The notes beneath the pieces are model-generated. The model was not told where the DNA came from. It searched no databases and saw only the letters and a program-made list of their open reading frames with translations. Positions 62,518 to 64,000 of a DNA stretch of 64,000 nucleotides are shown here, in pieces. This DNA is from Bacteroidota bacterium (lineage in GTDB: Bacteria; Bacteroidota; Bacteroidia; Bacteroidales; F082), in contig JAHLLA010000006.1 of assembly GCA_020444415.1 (NCBI GenBank), forward strand, positions 62,001-126,000, written 5' to 3'. A program made the translations under genes and the position numbers. Position 1 is the first letter of the stretch. Each line of letters begins with the position of its first letter.

Positions 62518-63063
62518 ATGATGATGAAAATAAGCATAAGCACCTTGTTCATCCTGCTCGGATTTGCGCTGATGGCCCAAAATACCACTTCCAAATATCC
62601 CATAAATCCTGAAACCGGCCTGATCGAATTTCAGGAAGTAGTGGATGAAAATGGCACCAAGGAGGAACTTTTTAACCGCTCTATTTATTGGCTAAACGAT
62701 TATTATAAAGATCCTGTAAGGGTTACTTCCCTGAGGGATATTGAAACAGGTAAAATTATCGGGCAACACCGTTTCCGGATTCATTATACCGATGATGACG
62801 GGAATAAAATAGCCGCTGGCATGATCGGTTACGATTTCATGATCGAGTTTAAACAGGACCGTTATCGGTATACTTTGAATAATTTCCTGTTAAAGTCAGC
62901 TACGCGTCAGCCGGTAGAAAAATGGCTGGATAAAACTGACCCGGCTTATGATGTTCGCTGGAATGAATACCTGGATCAGATTGCCGAATATGCCAAAAAT
63001 TGGAGCAATACACTCAAAGAAAAAATGAAACCGGAGCCCGAACAAGCACCGGACGAATGGTAA
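62518..63063 (+). CDS. Exported DUF4468-like protein
   Basis: About 181 residues from the ATG at 62518 (two further ATGs follow directly). The signal peptide ends at 'ALMAQ' (~20). 'YPINPETGLIEFQEVVDENG' and 'ELFNRSIYWLNDYYKD' match the start of DUF4468 domains with their TBP-like fold; a basic-aromatic middle and a charged, Pro/Glu-rich end (KPEPEQAPDEW) follow. Likely periplasmic. Function unknown. 30 bp before the HMG-CoA reductase gene, possibly one transcript. Confidence 0.75.
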   Translation: MMMKISISTLFILLGFALMAQNTTSKYPINPETGLIEFQEVVDENGTKEELFNRSIYWLNDYYKDPVRVTSLRDIETGKIIGQHRFRIHYTDDDGNKIAAGMIGYDFMIEFKQDRYRYTLNNFLLKSATRQPVEKWLDKTDPAYDVRWNEYLDQIAEYAKNWSNTLKEKMKPEPEQAPDEW

Positions 63064-63093
63064 AATACCGCACGAATGTTTAGCGCATAGAAA

Positions 63094-64000
63094 ATGCCCA
63101 GAAGAAGGAAACGTGATATCATCATCAAAGGTTTTTCGAAACTTTTGAAAGAAGACAAACTCAAGATTGTCGCTGAGCTGATGGACAAACAGGTAGAAAG
63201 CATGGAGCTGATGAAAAGTTTCTGGCATACCGACACATCAGTTCAGCAAATTTTCGATGAATTCAGTGAAAATACTATCTCAAACTTCTACATACCTTAT
63301 GGTGTGGCGCCCAACGTAATTGTAAACGACATCAATTACCTCGTACCATTGGTTATCGAGGAAAGCTCCGTTGTGGCAGCAGCGTCATCAAGTGCCAAAT
63401 TCTGGTCGGAACGTGGTGGTTTTAAAGCGGAAGTAATTGATGTGATCAAAATAGGCCAGGTACATTTTACCTGGAAAGGTGACAAACAGAAACTCATATC
63501 TGTATTTGATGATCTGAAGCTGTATCTGCGCGATTCTGTTAGAGAAATTACCGCCAATATGGAAGCCCGGGGTGGGGGTGTGATGGATTTCGAGTTGATC
63601 GATATGACCAATGAAATCGAAGGGTATTACCAGTTGCGGGTATCTTTTAACACGGTTAATTCAATGGGCGCCAATTTCATCAACTCGTGCCTCGAAGAGT
63701 TCGCCGTTGCCCTGCAATCCTTTTTCCGTGAAAACGAAATTTTTAAGGGCAACGAAAAGGAATCCTACATCATCATGTCCATCCTGTCGAACTACACACC
63801 GGAGTGTTTGGTAAAAGCCTGGGTTGAATGCGATTATAAGGATCTGGAAGAGGTAGATGAAAATATGTCGGGTGAAGAATTTGCACAGAAATTTGAGCAT
63901 GCGGTTCATATCGCCGAAATTGATGTATACCGCGCCACCACCCATAACAAAGGTATTTTTAATGGTATCGATGCAGTAGCTATCGCCACTGGTAATGATT
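63094..64000 (+). CDS. Class II hydroxymethylglutaryl-CoA reductase, N-terminal part (3' end outside window)
   Basis: The frame is open from the ATG at 63094 to the window end (302 codons of an expected ~430). 'KGFSKLLKEDKLKIV' near the start, 'SENTISNFYIPYGVAPNVIV' (with the catalytic Glu of the EN motif), 'YLVPLVIEESSVVAAASSSA' and 'NGIDAVAIATGND' at the edge are the signature of class II (Pseudomonas mevalonii-type) HMG-CoA reductase. These enzymes interconvert HMG-CoA and mevalonate with NAD(P)H; synthesis versus breakdown depends on the organism. A short N-terminus with no membrane helix agrees with class II. The cofactor preference cannot be read here. Confidence 0.9.
   Translation, partial: MPRRRKRDIIIKGFSKLLKEDKLKIVAELMDKQVESMELMKSFWHTDTSVQQIFDEFSENTISNFYIPYGVAPNVIVNDINYLVPLVIEESSVVAAASSSAKFWSERGGFKAEVIDVIKIGQVHFTWKGDKQKLISVFDDLKLYLRDSVREITANMEARGGGVMDFELIDMTNEIEGYYQLRVSFNTVNSMGANFINSCLEEFAVALQSFFRENEIFKGNEKESYIIMSILSNYTPECLVKAWVECDYKDLEEVDENMSGEEFAQKFEHAVHIAEIDVYRATTHNKGIFNGIDAVAIATGND

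Overview
The window comes from a chromosome of the phylum Bacteroidota. The evidence is a type IX secretion (T9SS/gliding) operon in the order gldK-gldL-gldM-gldN preceded by a PorP/SprF gene, several exported proteins ending in T9SS C-terminal sorting domains, the phylum's promoter -7 box TAnnTTTG in front of many genes, surface-lipoprotein signals of the C-(N/K)-K-D/E-rich type, a two-subunit methylmalonyl-CoA mutase, and an S46 dipeptidyl-peptidase. Gene density is high and gene order looks like ordinary core chromosome. There is no prophage, rRNA operon, CRISPR array or classical insertion sequence.

Layout. 1-2.8 kb: tail of a YfcC-type carrier, then phosphofructokinase and a DAACS symporter on the minus strand. 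2.9-6.5 kb: an Asp-box secreted protein, a TetR-like regulator, and an exported nuclease/phosphatase-fold protein. 6.5-10.6 kb: mutB-mutA. 10.7-12.9 kb: DPP11-type peptidase. 12.9-14.5 kb: pabB-pabC (folate branch). 14.7-16.9 kb: small barrel protein, RidA, glutaryl-CoA-dehydrogenase-like enzyme. 16.9-21.7 kb: a TPR/AraC membrane regulator, a 24-bp perfect palindrome and three exported proteins. 21.9-24.8 kb: ECF sigma factor, a protein with both an inner-membrane helix and an outer-membrane barrel, and a lipoprotein with RskA-like repeats. 25.0-28.5 kb: large PKD/GEVED adhesin-like T9SS protein. 28.8-35.2 kb: envelope block (LptD, amidase, MCE protein, OstA/LptA-like). 35.4-39.4 kb: gatE and gatD, the two subunits of the archaeal-type Glu-tRNA(Gln) amidotransferase, separated by a small DUF559 nuclease gene framed by GC-rich hairpin repeats. 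39.4-45.5 kb: threonine aldolase-rlmN, SIMPL protein, small Cys/Lys-rich protein, SLC12-like transporter, lipoprotein. 45.8-46.5 kb: tRNA-Ala(GGC) and thpR. 46.6-52.7 kb: T9SS operon. 52.8-62.4 kb: recG, pheT, a sigma-54 activator, lptE, a TPR-like protein, secG, groES, groEL. 62.5 kb to end: a small exported protein and the start of a class II HMG-CoA reductase.

How the parts fit. The T9SS core encoded here would export the four sorting-domain proteins encoded at 2.9, 5.2, 20.4 and 25.0 kb. LptD, LptE, the OstA-like protein and SecG belong to outer-envelope biogenesis. Methylmalonyl-CoA mutase, the acyl-CoA dehydrogenase and the peptidase suggest amino-acid-based nutrition. The most surprising item is the gatE/gatD pair, because GatDE was described as an archaeal enzyme. 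Next are the repeat-framed DUF559 gene lying between those two genes, and the sigma factor/trans-envelope barrel/RskA-like lipoprotein cluster. All functional calls are from reading the sequence only; no database search was run.
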